Source: Marinobacter goseongensis
GTDB taxonomy: Bacteria > Pseudomonadota > Gammaproteobacteria > Pseudomonadales > Oleiphilaceae
Direction of reading: 5' to 3'
DNA: 64,000 nt
Assembly (NCBI RefSeq): GCF_023156235.1
Contig: NZ_JAKZAI010000004.1
Coordinates: 248,001-312,000 of the forward strand
The notes beneath the pieces are model-generated. The model saw only the letters and a program-made list of their open reading frames with translations, searched no databases and was not told the origin of the DNA. Shown here piece after piece: positions 8,709-18,039 of the stretch. Every line of letters starts with the position of its first letter. Within the stretch, counting starts at the first letter, position 1. A program made the translations under genes and the position numbers.

Positions 8709-9935
8709 TCAGGGGCGCCGGGACGTGGCGAGAGCCAGTCCCTGACCGCGGCCGTCGAAGCGGAACTCAGTGGTATCGGTCAGACCGGGAATCGGCTGGC
8801 CGTTCTTGTCGAGAAAGCGCACGGTGACCTGCTGACCAGGCTCCGCTCGCAGTGGAATGATGTGCAGGGTGTCTGGCAGCGCTTCCCAGTAACGGATATC
8901 GGCGCGCACATTGGCCGCCGCGGACATGCCTTGGGCCGCCACGCTCACCAGGCTGATGGCGGCAAAGCCGGCCCCCAGCACGCCGCCAGCCGAGGCACTG
9001 GCGCCCGCCAGCAGACTGTTCTGGCTGACCGAGCTGAGGTTGGTGCCAATGTCGCGGGTGGTGGTTTTGTACTGGACCTGGCCCTCAACAATACGGTCGA
9101 TGGCGCGACCGCCGCGGGTGGACGCCTGGAAATAGATATCTTCCATCGGGTATACGGTTTCCCAGGTTTCGCCGGCCTGCCATTGCGCGCCCACGTCCGG
9201 GAAGTCCTTGCCGCGGCGGTACACCAGCTGGTAATGGCCGACGCCATCGCCCAGTTTGCGGGGTGACTGGCCGGTTTCCACGATAAGCAAGGCGTTATGG
9301 TCGTCAGCAGGAATAGGCGCATCCGGGCGGAACGCCATCAGTTCCTGAAAGTGCTCTTCCGCCAGCTTGTTGCTGTCCATCCGCAGCGCAGCCCAGCCGG
9401 CAAGATAAATCAGCGACGCGAAATCGGCACTGTTCTGCTCTTCCTCGGCAAAGGCGTCCTGTAGCAGACCACTGATAAAGCTGGCTCGGGCGTTGCCATA
9501 ATCGCCCTGCTCGAGAAAAATCAGGCCCAGGTAGAGGTACACCATGGAGCGCTCGTAAGGCTCGCCCTTGAAGTCTTTTTCGGCTTCCTCGTACCAGACG
9601 CTGCGGGCCTTGCGGGCGGCGTCGTCATCGGCGTAGATACTCTCAATGCTGACCCTGGCGCGATCCAGTGCCGCTCTGGCTTCGTCCAGGTGGCCGGCAC
9701 GATAGGCCTTTAGGCCGATCTCCATCAGGTTGAGCACTTCGTTCCGGCGCCCCTCCTCGTACAGGTTGCGATAGTCCTGCTGTACCACCGTGGGTTTGCT
9801 GGCGATGACCTGTTCCTGGGCCGCAGTCAGACTCGAGCGATCGTAGGTCTTGGGGCCGGTGGCACACCCCACCAGCGACAGCGACAGAATGGCGCTGGCC
9901 AGCAGGGCCGGCCGGCGCTCAGCGATAAACAACAT
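8709..9935 (-). CDS. TPR-containing lipoprotein (COG3014-like)
   Basis: 408 residues from the ATG at 9935. The frame is open upstream, but that part overlaps the LpoB-like gene and has no signal sequence. The lipobox LSLVGC gives Cys24. Residues about 55-210 are helical and repeat-like (AYRAGHLDEARAALDRAR, YLGLIFLEQGDYGNARASF), consistent with tetratricopeptide repeats. The C-terminal part has a Gly/Ala-rich hydrophobic stretch and a beta-rich end. It resembles the uncharacterised COG3014 group often found with YcfL and LpoB-like genes. Start overlaps the upstream stop by 17 bases. Confidence 0.78.
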   Translation of the reverse strand: MLFIAERRPALLASAILSLSLVGCATGPKTYDRSSLTAAQEQVIASKPTVVQQDYRNLYEEGRRNEVLNLMEIGLKAYRAGHLDEARAALDRARVSIESIYADDDAARKARSVWYEEAEKDFKGEPYERSMVYLYLGLIFLEQGDYGNARASFISGLLQDAFAEEEQNSADFASLIYLAGWAALRMDSNKLAEEHFQELMAFRPDAPIPADDHNALLIVETGQSPRKLGDGVGHYQLVYRRGKDFPDVGAQWQAGETWETVYPMEDIYFQASTRGGRAIDRIVEGQVQYKTTTRDIGTNLSSVSQNSLLAGASASAGGVLGAGFAAISLVSVAAQGMSAAANVRADIRYWEALPDTLHIIPLRAEPGQQVTVRFLDKNGQPIPGLTDTTEFRFDGRGQGLALATSRRP

Positions 9936-10560
9936 CGTCCCGACCTGCTTTGCGCATCTCGTAGAGGCCGCTCCAGATGATGGTGCCCAGTTCCATATCG
10001 ACCATCTCGAAACTGATCTGGCTGTAACGTGACTGGGTGCCATCACTGCGATCGGCGGCATCCAGTGAGGTGATTCGACCGGCCAGACGGTAGTCGGCAC
10101 CGGCCTGTGCCGCGGTCTCGCGGATGGTGCCACCATCCACGGCGCCGTCGCGCTTGAGGTCGCGTTCTTTCTGCACCATGGCAGCGTATTCACGCCCCAC
10201 GAAAATCATCCGGCCATTGGAGGCGCGGTTCAGTTCAATGCGCAGACGGTCGGTCAGCATATTGGTGTTCACCACTGAGGAGCTTTCGTTGCGCATGTAC
10301 TCGTTATCAATAATGATCCGCGGCGGAATGTCCCGGCCCGCCAGCATGCGGTTGGCCAGCATGTCGCGCATCATTTCGTCGGTGACTGCCACAATGTCCT
10401 GGCTTTCGATGCCGACACCGCCCACGCGCCCGGTGGTGGAGGCGTCTTCGTACACGGTGGCTTTGCCACGGGTGTTGTCAATCTGGCCGGCGCAGCCGGT
10501 TAGCAGGAGCGTGGTTGCCGCGACAGCGGTGAACAGGCATGTCTTGGTATCCATCTTCAT
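9919..10560 (-). CDS. LpoB-like penicillin-binding protein activator lipoprotein
   Basis: 213 residues from the ATG at 10560. The lipobox LLLTGC gives Cys23. The body (DEMMRDMLANRML, LRIELNRASNGRMIFVGRE, AAQAGADYRLAGRI, MELGTIIWSG) follows the LpoB family order. E. coli LpoB is an outer-membrane lipoprotein that reaches through peptidoglycan to activate PBP1B. The Pro-rich disordered linker of E. coli LpoB is missing here, so reach or partner may differ. It sits 13 bases downstream of the first gene of the operon. Family confidence is good; function by analogy only. Confidence 0.8.
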   Translation of the reverse strand: MKMDTKTCLFTAVAATTLLLTGCAGQIDNTRGKATVYEDASTTGRVGGVGIESQDIVAVTDEMMRDMLANRMLAGRDIPPRIIIDNEYMRNESSSVVNTNMLTDRLRIELNRASNGRMIFVGREYAAMVQKERDLKRDGAVDGGTIRETAAQAGADYRLAGRITSLDAADRSDGTQSRYSQISFEMVDMELGTIIWSGLYEMRKAGRDDVVYR

Positions 10561-10573
10561 AGTCAGTCTCCGA

Positions 10574-12142
10574 TCAGTAAGTGGAAGCCAGTACGGCACC
10601 GAACTCCGGGTATATCTGTGAGGTGGCCTTCACCGCGTCGTTGAAGTTCGCAGTGGTGCCATACTTTCGCTTCAGGTAGCGGGCCATATCAGTGAGCGAA
10701 TCGAAGCTGCGGTCTGAGGATGCCTTGATGGCTTCCCAGCCGCCGGATGCGGAGATCGCGGTTTCCCGCCCGGTTTCCTTGCCTATTTCAGCGCCCACCG
10801 CGCCACCGATCAGCCCACCGAGTCCGAAGGGCACGAAATCCAGGGCCTTTTCAGCGGCATAGGCTCCGGCCATGGCGCCAGCGGCGGTGCCGACGGATGC
10901 CCCCATACTCGCGTTATTGGCGAGATTGACCCATTCCGCGAACACATCATCGCTGGTGTAGGGGCTCAGGTAGGGACCAGCGTTATCTTTGCGAACCAGC
11001 CTTTCCAGAAGCTGCTCTTCGGTGAGCATCTGCCCCTGGGCATCTTGCAGCGGGCCTGTTTTCGCGGCTGCGATCAGCTCGGCTGAGCGCTCTGTGTTGG
11101 ACATGTAGCTCACGATGCTGGCCGGAACACCGTTCTCCACCAATGTGCGACGGTGCTCGTCAGTCATGTTGGGGTAGTAAGGCCACTGGGCCCGCTTTTC
11201 GGCATAGGTCTCCAGCAGGTTTGTGACCAACTGGGGATTGGTGTCAGCAAACACCGTGCGGTATCTGGTCTCAACTCTGCGGGTTTCCTGGTTCCACTGA
11301 GTCAAGTCCGCCGGATAGCTGCTGACGACCTTGCGCAATAGCTCAGCTTCCTCCTCGCCATTATCCAGAGCTTCTTTGATTTGCCAGCCTTTTAGCCCGT
11401 CAGGCCCAATCAGCCAAGCCTGCGCTTCCAGTGGAAGCACGTTAATGTAGCCGGGCAGTTCAGCATAAGTGCGATGGTACTCCAGGCGGTTATCCACGGG
11501 GGCAAGGGCGGCAATGCCGGCGACTGCCAGTGGATTGAATAACGGAGCGTCGCCGGTTTTCACAAAGGCTGCCAGGGCGTCAGGATCGTCTTTCGCTATT
11601 CGATCAAACCGAGGTTGCTGCTCGGCAATTGTATCCGCGATGTTGCGGGCATGAATGACACTGATGGTCTCCAGGGTGTCCGTAAGATCGGCCTGATCGG
11701 TTTCATAGAGTGAGCCGAGGAAAAGCATGGGCGTCGGAAAGTAGACACTGAAATACTGCTTGATGCTGTAGCTTGCCGAGCTGGTGGCGAGTGTCTCGCC
11801 GTCCCAAACAACCTGCAGAGTGTCGGTGTACTCGTGGCCATCGACGGCGGGAACCAAGGTCAGGGTGAGCAACGATGCGAGAAAATTCAGTCCGGATGTG
11901 GTGATGTAATTGGCCGACTGAGACTGCACAACCTCCACGGCCGGTAAATCGTCTGCCGCAGGTATGAGCCATGGTTCGAGTATGGGGGAATCCGTGGTGA
12001 AGGGAGTAGTTTGTTGATAGGCCTGGGCGTTTTTATCGAGAGCACTGTCATCCAGTTTATAGACGGCACAGCCTGACAGCGCGAGTGTTGCTAGTGTTGC
12101 CGTAAAAACGGCTTTCCATTGGCGGGCGGAGCTTTTTTCCAT
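10574..12142 (-). CDS. Large lipoprotein with C-terminal glycine-zipper domain (first gene of the lipoprotein operon)
   Basis: 522 residues from the ATG at 12142; an upstream in-frame ATG at 12163 is possible. The lipobox LALSGC gives Cys25. Residues about 26-385 match no family I recognise and include a hydrophobic stretch near residues 82-100 (LNFLASLLTLTLVPAVDG). Residues 389-522 repeat the domain of the 6279-7406 protein: YLSPYTSD..AEWVN, a glycine zipper, then ASGGWEAIKASSDRSF and a tail ending SQIYPEFGAVLAS. It is the first gene of a six-gene operon of exported proteins. Function unknown. Confidence 0.8.
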   Translation of the reverse strand: MEKSSARQWKAVFTATLATLALSGCAVYKLDDSALDKNAQAYQQTTPFTTDSPILEPWLIPAADDLPAVEVVQSQSANYITTSGLNFLASLLTLTLVPAVDGHEYTDTLQVVWDGETLATSSASYSIKQYFSVYFPTPMLFLGSLYETDQADLTDTLETISVIHARNIADTIAEQQPRFDRIAKDDPDALAAFVKTGDAPLFNPLAVAGIAALAPVDNRLEYHRTYAELPGYINVLPLEAQAWLIGPDGLKGWQIKEALDNGEEEAELLRKVVSSYPADLTQWNQETRRVETRYRTVFADTNPQLVTNLLETYAEKRAQWPYYPNMTDEHRRTLVENGVPASIVSYMSNTERSAELIAAAKTGPLQDAQGQMLTEEQLLERLVRKDNAGPYLSPYTSDDVFAEWVNLANNASMGASVGTAAGAMAGAYAAEKALDFVPFGLGGLIGGAVGAEIGKETGRETAISASGGWEAIKASSDRSFDSLTDMARYLKRKYGTTANFNDAVKATSQIYPEFGAVLASTY

Positions 12143-12423
12143 GGTTGGGTACCTGAGTCTCATGATGCGATCGCACGACGCGCAATGTTTGCTGCAACAT
12201 TCCGCGAATTGTGACGCAGTCGTTGTTTTGCATTACGGATACTTCATTTTGAGGGATCGGGGAATACCCTAGGCAGGGTAGGACTATCGTTTGGCCCGAT
12301 AAGAGTTTTGGCCTTTGACGACAATGAATGCAAGTCATTAAATTTTATATTAAAGATGAGGTTGCGCGCAGATTGTAAAATTTCGCAAAATCAGGCGCTG
12401 AGTCGGCGCAGGGGGGCGAGTTT

Positions 12424-12446
12424 GAGCGCTGATGGGGTCAGCGCTC
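12424..12446 (-). terminator. Hairpin overlapping the stop codon of the small acidic protein gene
   Basis: Perfect 9-base arms GAGCGCTGA (12424-12432) and TCAGCGCTC (12438-12446) with loop TGGGG. The TGA stop of the gene at 12438-12638 lies inside the stem. No T-run follows on the minus strand, so it may protect the mRNA 3' end or act with other signals. Confidence 0.4.
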
Positions 12447-12638
12447 GTTGTCTTCCACATCCTCCGGGTGCTCCTGCTTGTAGCGCTCCCACTCTTCCCA
12501 GTCATGGGGCGTGCCGGCATGGGGCCGGCGCAGGTGTTTGGCGTGCTCCAGGGCGTTGTGGCGCAGGCTGTGGTCTCGCTCTTCCTCTTCCTTGTCGAAA
12601 CCGTACTTTTTCAGGAACTCATCGGGGCTGATGGGCAT
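12438..12638 (-). CDS. Small highly charged protein of unknown function
   Basis: 66 residues, rich in Glu, Asp, Lys, Arg and His (FDKEEEERDHSLRHNALEHA), with no signal or membrane segment; probably a soluble, largely helical cytoplasmic protein. Coding status is supported by an exceptionally strong ribosome-binding site, GGAGGTGAT at 12652-12644, five bases before the ATG. This is a full match to the 16S rRNA 3' end. It follows the RNase II gene by 65 bases on the same strand and could be co-transcribed. I do not recognise the family. Confidence 0.72.
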   Translation of the reverse strand: MPISPDEFLKKYGFDKEEEERDHSLRHNALEHAKHLRRPHAGTPHDWEEWERYKQEHPEDVEDNER

Positions 12639-12703
12639 GGGCGATCACCTCCGTCGGTGAAATGAACTCCTCAAGAGTACGATGCGCCCGTCTCCTCGGT
12701 TTT

Positions 12704-14701
12704 TCAAGTTGCGGTATCGGTGCTCTCGGCATCTTTGCCGGCGACGATTTCCTCGGCACTCACCAGTTTGAAGTTGATCTGTTTCCGTTCCTCATCCACG
12801 TCCGCGAAGGTCACGGTGACCGGCTGTTCCAGCTGGAAAATCCGGCCGTTCTTGTTGTGGATCAGGCGCAGGGTGACGGGATCGAAGCCGTATTTGCCGT
12901 CCAGAGTGCGGCAACTGACAAACCCTTCCAGGCCATTGGCGTCCAGGCGCACAAAGAAACCGGCGGGCACGGTGCGGCTGATGACACCGGTCATCGGGTC
13001 GTTGCCCAGGGTTTTGGCAAAGTCGCTCTTGAGCCAGCTTTCCAGACTGTTGGCGGCCTGGCGGGCGCGGATCTGGGTGGTCTGCAGTTCCGCCAGCTGC
13101 TCGGCGCTTAGCTCGCCCATGGCTTCCTGCCACAGCACTGCCTTGATCAGACGGTGCACGTAGAAATCGCTGAACTTGCGCAGCGGCGAGGTGAAGGTGG
13201 TGTAAGCCGCCAGCCCCATGCCTTGATGAGGCGCGGCGTCAAAGGCCAGCTCCGCGCGGGCCAGCTGGCGGGAGAGGATGGCCTTGACCGGGACGTCTGC
13301 GCTCACATTGTCGGTGCGTTTCATCAGTTCGCGGAAACCCGCGGCCGATGTGGCATCCACGCCTGACAGGTTCGGTGCGTAGCGTTCGAGCAGGGTGCGA
13401 ACGTTGTCGGCACGGTCATCCCGCAGGCCGGGATGCTGGATAAACAGGCCTTTGGCCTGCTGACTGAGGAAGTCGGCCGCGCAGCGGTTGGCAGCCACCA
13501 TGCATTCCTCCACCAGCCGGTGGGCTTCGTTCTGTACCGAGGGTTCAATCAGCCGTACCCGCTTGTTCTCGTCCAGCCGCAGGCGGAATTCCGGGCGATC
13601 GGCACTCAGCAGCGCGTGTTCGTTGCGCCATTTGCGCAGGGCAGTGGCGGTCTGGTGCAGCTGGTCGAGGCTGTTGGAGACGGCATCCGGCAGCGCCTTG
13701 ATATCGTCGTCTTCGCGGCCTTCGATCAGGTTGGACACCAGCTCATAGCTGAGCTTGCCCTTGGACTGGATGACCGCCGTGTGGAAGCTGTACGCGCCCA
13801 GGCTGCCATCGTTGTTGACCTGCAGATCGCACACCAGGGCCAGACGTTTGACCTCCGGCATCAGCGAGCACAGGCGGGTGCTGAGGCTGTCCGGCAGCAT
13901 CGGCAGCGGTTCACCGGGGAAGTAGATGGCCGTTGCCCGGCGGTAGGCTTCGGCCTCCGCCGCGCTGCCGGGTTCGATCACCGCGGTAGGATCGGCGATG
14001 GCAATCGACAGCTTCCAGCCGGTGGCATTGGGTTCCGCCAGCAGGGCATCGTCCATGTCCTGAGTGCCGGGGCTGTCGATGGTGACGTAGGGCAGGTCGG
14101 TGCGATCTTCACGATCCGCGGTCCGCGCCTCGATGGTGGCCTCACTCAGAGCTTCCGCCTGTTGCTGCACCGCCTCCGGCCAGGTGTCCGGCAAATCGAA
14201 GGTGGCCAGCGTCAGCGCCCGTTCGATACCGGTATCCCCGGGTTTGCCCAGCACTTTCAAAATCTGGGCCTGGCCCTTGCCGTCCTTGATCGGATGCTTG
14301 TGGATGCGGCAGTAGATGAAATCGTCCGGGCTGGCGTTCATCCGCTCTTTCGGCGGAATGAAGATCCAGCGGTTGATGCCGGGGGTCTCCGGCACCACGA
14401 AGTGGCCTTTGCCCTTGATCAGGTAGCGGCCGACGAAGGTGTCGAGACTGGTTTCCAGCAGCTCGTCGATCACGCCCTGGATCTTGCCCTTGTCGCCTTC
14501 CTGTTCGGTGACATTGACGCGGTCGCCGGGCAAGACCTTCAGCATTTCCTCCGGCGGCAGGAACACGTCCCGACCCTCATCCAGCGCTACGAAACCGAAA
14601 CGTCCGTTGGTGGCTTTGACGGTGCCGGGAAAGACTACCTTGTTTTCTTTGATGTCGGTTTTCAGCTGGCGCAACTGGCTGAGAGCGTCGGCATTGAGCA
14701 T
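12704..14701 (-). CDS. rnb: Exoribonuclease II (RNB family)
   Basis: 665 residues, close to E. coli RNase II (644). RNase II degrades RNA processively 3' to 5' in the cytoplasm. An N-terminal cold-shock-like OB region (GRFGFVALDEGRDVFLPPEE) precedes the RNB catalytic domain with the metal-binding aspartate cluster TIDSPGTQDMDDALL. The conserved TTFTSPLRKFSDFYVHRLI and a C-terminal S1-like domain (GFFVRLDANGLEGFVSC) follow. RNase R is larger (about 800 residues) and has a basic tail, both absent here, so RNase II is the better call. Confidence 0.9.
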   Translation of the reverse strand: MLNADALSQLRQLKTDIKENKVVFPGTVKATNGRFGFVALDEGRDVFLPPEEMLKVLPGDRVNVTEQEGDKGKIQGVIDELLETSLDTFVGRYLIKGKGHFVVPETPGINRWIFIPPKERMNASPDDFIYCRIHKHPIKDGKGQAQILKVLGKPGDTGIERALTLATFDLPDTWPEAVQQQAEALSEATIEARTADREDRTDLPYVTIDSPGTQDMDDALLAEPNATGWKLSIAIADPTAVIEPGSAAEAEAYRRATAIYFPGEPLPMLPDSLSTRLCSLMPEVKRLALVCDLQVNNDGSLGAYSFHTAVIQSKGKLSYELVSNLIEGREDDDIKALPDAVSNSLDQLHQTATALRKWRNEHALLSADRPEFRLRLDENKRVRLIEPSVQNEAHRLVEECMVAANRCAADFLSQQAKGLFIQHPGLRDDRADNVRTLLERYAPNLSGVDATSAAGFRELMKRTDNVSADVPVKAILSRQLARAELAFDAAPHQGMGLAAYTTFTSPLRKFSDFYVHRLIKAVLWQEAMGELSAEQLAELQTTQIRARQAANSLESWLKSDFAKTLGNDPMTGVISRTVPAGFFVRLDANGLEGFVSCRTLDGKYGFDPVTLRLIHNKNGRIFQLEQPVTVTFADVDEERKQINFKLVSAEEIVAGKDAESTDTAT

Positions 14702-14797
14702 GAACGGAACCTGGCTGGCGAAGTTGTGAGTGTCAGGGCCGAAGTATAACGGTTATGGCCGGGCACGTCAGACCTCTTACACAACCGCAACGCTGGC

Positions 14798-14822
14798 GGG
14801 GCGTCAGCCAGCCCGACGCCCC
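14798..14822 (-). terminator. Probable terminator of the merR-copA-DUF411 operon
   Basis: Perfect 8-base arms GGGGCGTC and GACGCCCC with a 9-base loop, located 20 bases past the DUF411 gene stop. No strong T-run follows on the minus strand, so efficiency is uncertain. Confidence 0.4.
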
Positions 14823-14841
14823 GATTCAGGTCTGTGGCGCC

Positions 14842-15303
14842 TCAGTTGTGTTCGGCAAATACCCGGGTCTGGCCCTGCTCGTTGAACAGAATAACCTTGT
14901 AGTGATCCTTGCGGTCACCCATTTCCATGCCCGGTGAGCCTGCCGGCATGCCCGGAACACTCAGGCCGGTGGCTTTGGGCGCTTCCGACAGCAGGCGCTT
15001 GATGTCATCCGCCGGCACGTGGCCTTCAATCACATAGTCACCGACAAAAGCGGTGTGGCAACTGCCCAGCCCGGCAATCAGCCCGGCATCGGCCTTGATC
15101 TTGCCCATGTCGTTAGTGTCGGTGGCCGTGACCTCAAAGCCGTTGTCTTCGAGGTGATCGATCCAGTCACTGCAGCAGCCGCAGGTGGGGGACTTGTACA
15201 CATGGATACTGTCGGTGTCGTCCGCTGCCAGCAACGGGCTGCTGACGAGGGCACTGAAACCGAAGGCAATGGCAAGGCCGAGCGCTTTTTTACGCAGAGT
15301 CAT
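14842..15303 (-). CDS. DUF411 metal-binding periplasmic protein
   Basis: 153 residues from the ATG at 15303, which has GAGG upstream at good spacing; the longer open frame overlaps the small ORF before it. A Sec signal peptide ends in LLAADD. The mature part has a CGCC cluster in SPTCGCCSDW, further Cys/His (GLGSCHTAFVGD) and the family block VIEGHVPADDIKRLL. DUF411 proteins commonly sit with copper-resistance genes and are thought to bind metal; no catalytic activity is established. It is the last gene of the copA operon. Confidence 0.85.
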   Translation of the reverse strand: MTLRKKALGLAIAFGFSALVSSPLLAADDTDSIHVYKSPTCGCCSDWIDHLEDNGFEVTATDTNDMGKIKADAGLIAGLGSCHTAFVGDYVIEGHVPADDIKRLLSEAPKATGLSVPGMPAGSPGMEMGDRKDHYKVILFNEQGQTRVFAEHN

Positions 15304-15313
15304 AGGGTATTCC

Positions 15314-15430
15314 TCAATGATGATGGCTGTGATCGTCGGCAGCGCCAGCGGAGGACGGTGACAGCCAGAACCACCACACAATCGCTGCCATCAACAGCAC
15401 GCCACTGGCATTGACCAGGAAGGTTTCCAT
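15314..15430 (-). CDS. 38-residue membrane-anchor / His-rich micro-ORF in the copper operon
   Basis: Translation is [20 protein letters not shown] continuing FWLSPSSAGAADDHSHHH, then TGA. The single hydrophobic helix (about 5-23) with IVWWFW resembles the membrane anchor of small cupredoxin-domain proteins found beside copA genes. Here the cupredoxin domain is missing and the chain ends in DDHSHHH. Its ATG overlaps the copA stop by one base (TGATG), and its own stop is 10 bases before the DUF411 ATG, so translation is probably coupled on both sides. It may be a real metal-handling microprotein or the remnant of a longer gene. Confidence 0.65.
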   Translation of the reverse strand: METFLVNASGVLLMAAIVWWFWLSPSSAGAADDHSHHH

Positions 15431-18033
15431 CAGTTCCGCTCCTCATGCTGACCGGTGTTCGGTGTTTGGCTGGTCCGGAACAGCCGCAGACGGTTGGCGT
15501 TGGTGACCACCGTGACCGACGACAGCGACATGGCCGCGCCTGCCAGGATGGGGCTCATCAGAATGCCCCACACGGGGTAAAGCAGGCCGGCGGCGACCGG
15601 TATCCCCAGGGCGTTGTAGATGAACGCGCCAAACAGGTTCTGGTGAATATTACGAACGGTGGCGCGGGATATCTCAATGGCATCCGGCACGCCGTGCAGC
15701 GAGCCCCGCATCAGGGTGATGGCGGCGCTCTCGATGGCGACATCGGTGCCGGTTCCGATGGCAAAGCCCACGTCCGCGGCCGCCAGTGCCGGGGCATCGT
15801 TGATGCCGTCGCCCACCATGGCCACGGTGTACCCTTTGCCGCGCATGGCGCTGACCACTTCGGCCTTGTCTTCTGGCAGCACCTCGGCGCGGTAGTCGTC
15901 GATGCCGGCTTTGGCCGAAATGGCTTTGGCGGTGGCGTTCACATCGCCGGTCACCATCATCACCCGGATCCCGGCCTCGTGCAGGCGGCGGATGGCCGCT
16001 CTGGAGTCCGGCTTGATGGCATCGGCCACTCCGATCACCCCCAGCACCTCCGTACCCAGGGCCAGGAACAGCGGCGTGCCGGCTTCCTCGGTAATGGCTT
16101 GTGACGCTTCGTCCAGCGCCTCGACAGACAGGCCTTCGGCCTCCAGCCAACGGCGATTGCCCAGACGCAGGGGCTGGCCATTAAACTGGCCCTGCACGCC
16201 TTTGCCGTTCAGTGCCTCGAAGCCGGTGACGTTCTCCGGTTGCACGCTGCCTTTTTCGGCTTTGCCCATAATGGCCTCGGCCAGCGGGTGTTCGGAGTGC
16301 CGCTCAAGGCCCGCGGCCAGTGCCAGCAAACCTTGCTCATCGCCATCGCTGGCGTGCAGGCGAGTCACCGCTGGGTGACCCTCGGTGATGGTGCCGGTCT
16401 TGTCGAGAATTACCAGGTCCACCTTGCCGGCGGTTTGCAGCGCATCGCCCTGGCGGATCAGCGCGCCGTATTCCGCGGCCTTGCCGACACCCACCATCAC
16501 CGACATCGGCGTGGCCAGGCCCAGGGCACAGGGGCAGGCGATGATCAGCACGGTGGTGGCTGCCACCATCATATGTACCACCGCAGGCTCCGGGCCGACG
16601 TTGTACCAGACCAGCGCCGCCACCACCGCAATCAGCATCACGCTGGGCACGAACACCGAGGAGATCGTGTCTGCCAGACGACCGATCGCCGGTTTCGAGC
16701 CCTGGGCTTTTTTCACCAGTTTGATGATCTGGGCCAGTGCGGTGTCGCTGCCAACCCGGGTGGCTTCGTAGATAATGGCGCCGTGAGTGTTGAGGGTGCC
16801 GGCGGAAACGTCGTCGCCTTCACTCTTGCTGACGGGCATAGGCTCGCCGGTCAGCATGCTTTCGTCGATGCGGGTGCTGCCCTCGGCAATCACGCCGTCG
16901 ACCGGCAGTTTTTCCCCGGGGCGTACGCGAATGTGATCGCCTTTGCGTACGTCCTCCACTGGAATGTCCCGTTCCTCACCGTCGCGAATCACCCGTGCGG
17001 TTTTCGCCCGCAGGTCCAGCAAACGGCGAATCGCCTCGGAGGTCTTGCCCTTGGCCCGTAATTCCAGCGCCTGGCCAAGATTGATCAGGCCGATGATCAT
17101 GGCGGAAGCTTCGAAATAGACATGGCGCGCCATTTCCGGAAGGGCGTCCGGGATACTGGTCACCACCATGGAGTAGAGCCAGGCCGTGCCGGTACCGAGA
17201 GCAATCAGTGTGTCCATGTTGGCGTTATGGTGGCGGAAGGCTTTCCAGGCGCCGATGAAAAAATGGCCACCGGTGGCAATCATCACGCCCAGGGTAAGCA
17301 CGCCCAGGTTGAGCCAGGTCACCTGATTGTCGGCGCTGACCATCATCGATCCGAAGCCCATGCCCCAGACCATGAGCGCCACACCCAGGCTCAGGCTGAT
17401 GGCCATTTTGATCAGCAGGGTCCTGTACTGCTTGCGATCGTCCTGCTGGCGGCGGTCGTCGGCTGCGTCTTCGTCTTCGATCACGCTGGCCCCGTAGCCG
17501 GAGCTTTCCACCGCCTTGATCAAGGCCGCGGGGTCGGCATCACCGCTGGCGGTCGCGGTGTTGTCTGCCAGGTTCATGTGGGCTGCGGTTACCCCATGCA
17601 CCGACGTCAGTGCTTTCTCTATGGTGTTCACGCAGGACGCACACGTGGCGCCGGTGACCGCCAGGTGAATCTGCCGGTCACCGGCGGCCGGGGTGTCGGC
17701 CTGTTCTTCCCGGTCATCGGTGGACTCCACGGTGACCGCAGCCGGTTCGGACTCGTGTGGGTGTTCCTCGTGCCCGGCCTGCCGCTCTTCGCCGTGACCG
17801 TCTCCGTGGGGGGGCAGAGGTTTTGCCAGATAGCCGCTGTCGCTGACCAGCCGCGCGGCTTTATCCAGATCAATGTCTTCCGGCAACGCCACGATCTGGG
17901 TTTCGAGATTGACGGCGACATGATCGCCGTTGCTCACCAGGGGCTGCAACGCCTTACGGATTTTGCTGGCGCAGCCCTGACAGCTGGCGCCGGAAATGGC
18001 GAGGGCGGGGCGTAATTTGACGGTCTGATTCAT
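15430..18033 (-). CDS. copA: Copper-exporting P1B-type ATPase (CopA)
   Basis: 867 residues. Two N-terminal heavy-metal-associated domains carry CQGC (Cys18, Cys21) and CASC (Cys131, Cys134), separated by a His/Glu-rich linker ([10 protein letters not shown]). Eight membrane segments follow, with the transport motif CPC ([12 protein letters not shown], near residue 498), the phosphorylation motif DKTG (near 544) and the hinge [10 protein letters not shown]. These features define Cu+-translocating ATPases that pump copper out of the cytoplasm. The gene starts 6 bases after the MerR gene stop, so the two are co-transcribed. Cu+ rather than Ag+ or both is inferred from the CPC type. Confidence 0.94.
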   Translation of the reverse strand: MNQTVKLRPALAISGASCQGCASKIRKALQPLVSNGDHVAVNLETQIVALPEDIDLDKAARLVSDSGYLAKPLPPHGDGHGEERQAGHEEHPHESEPAAVTVESTDDREEQADTPAAGDRQIHLAVTGATCASCVNTIEKALTSVHGVTAAHMNLADNTATASGDADPAALIKAVESSGYGASVIEDEDAADDRRQQDDRKQYRTLLIKMAISLSLGVALMVWGMGFGSMMVSADNQVTWLNLGVLTLGVMIATGGHFFIGAWKAFRHHNANMDTLIALGTGTAWLYSMVVTSIPDALPEMARHVYFEASAMIIGLINLGQALELRAKGKTSEAIRRLLDLRAKTARVIRDGEERDIPVEDVRKGDHIRVRPGEKLPVDGVIAEGSTRIDESMLTGEPMPVSKSEGDDVSAGTLNTHGAIIYEATRVGSDTALAQIIKLVKKAQGSKPAIGRLADTISSVFVPSVMLIAVVAALVWYNVGPEPAVVHMMVAATTVLIIACPCALGLATPMSVMVGVGKAAEYGALIRQGDALQTAGKVDLVILDKTGTITEGHPAVTRLHASDGDEQGLLALAAGLERHSEHPLAEAIMGKAEKGSVQPENVTGFEALNGKGVQGQFNGQPLRLGNRRWLEAEGLSVEALDEASQAITEEAGTPLFLALGTEVLGVIGVADAIKPDSRAAIRRLHEAGIRVMMVTGDVNATAKAISAKAGIDDYRAEVLPEDKAEVVSAMRGKGYTVAMVGDGINDAPALAAADVGFAIGTGTDVAIESAAITLMRGSLHGVPDAIEISRATVRNIHQNLFGAFIYNALGIPVAAGLLYPVWGILMSPILAGAAMSLSSVTVVTNANRLRLFRTSQTPNTGQHEERN

Positions 18034-18039
18034 GTCGGT

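Noticed and set aside
13433-14749. Long plus-strand frame of 438 codons opposite RNase II
   Set aside because: RNase II on the other strand has full family motifs; this frame has no signal, domain or ribosome-binding site and results from high GC.
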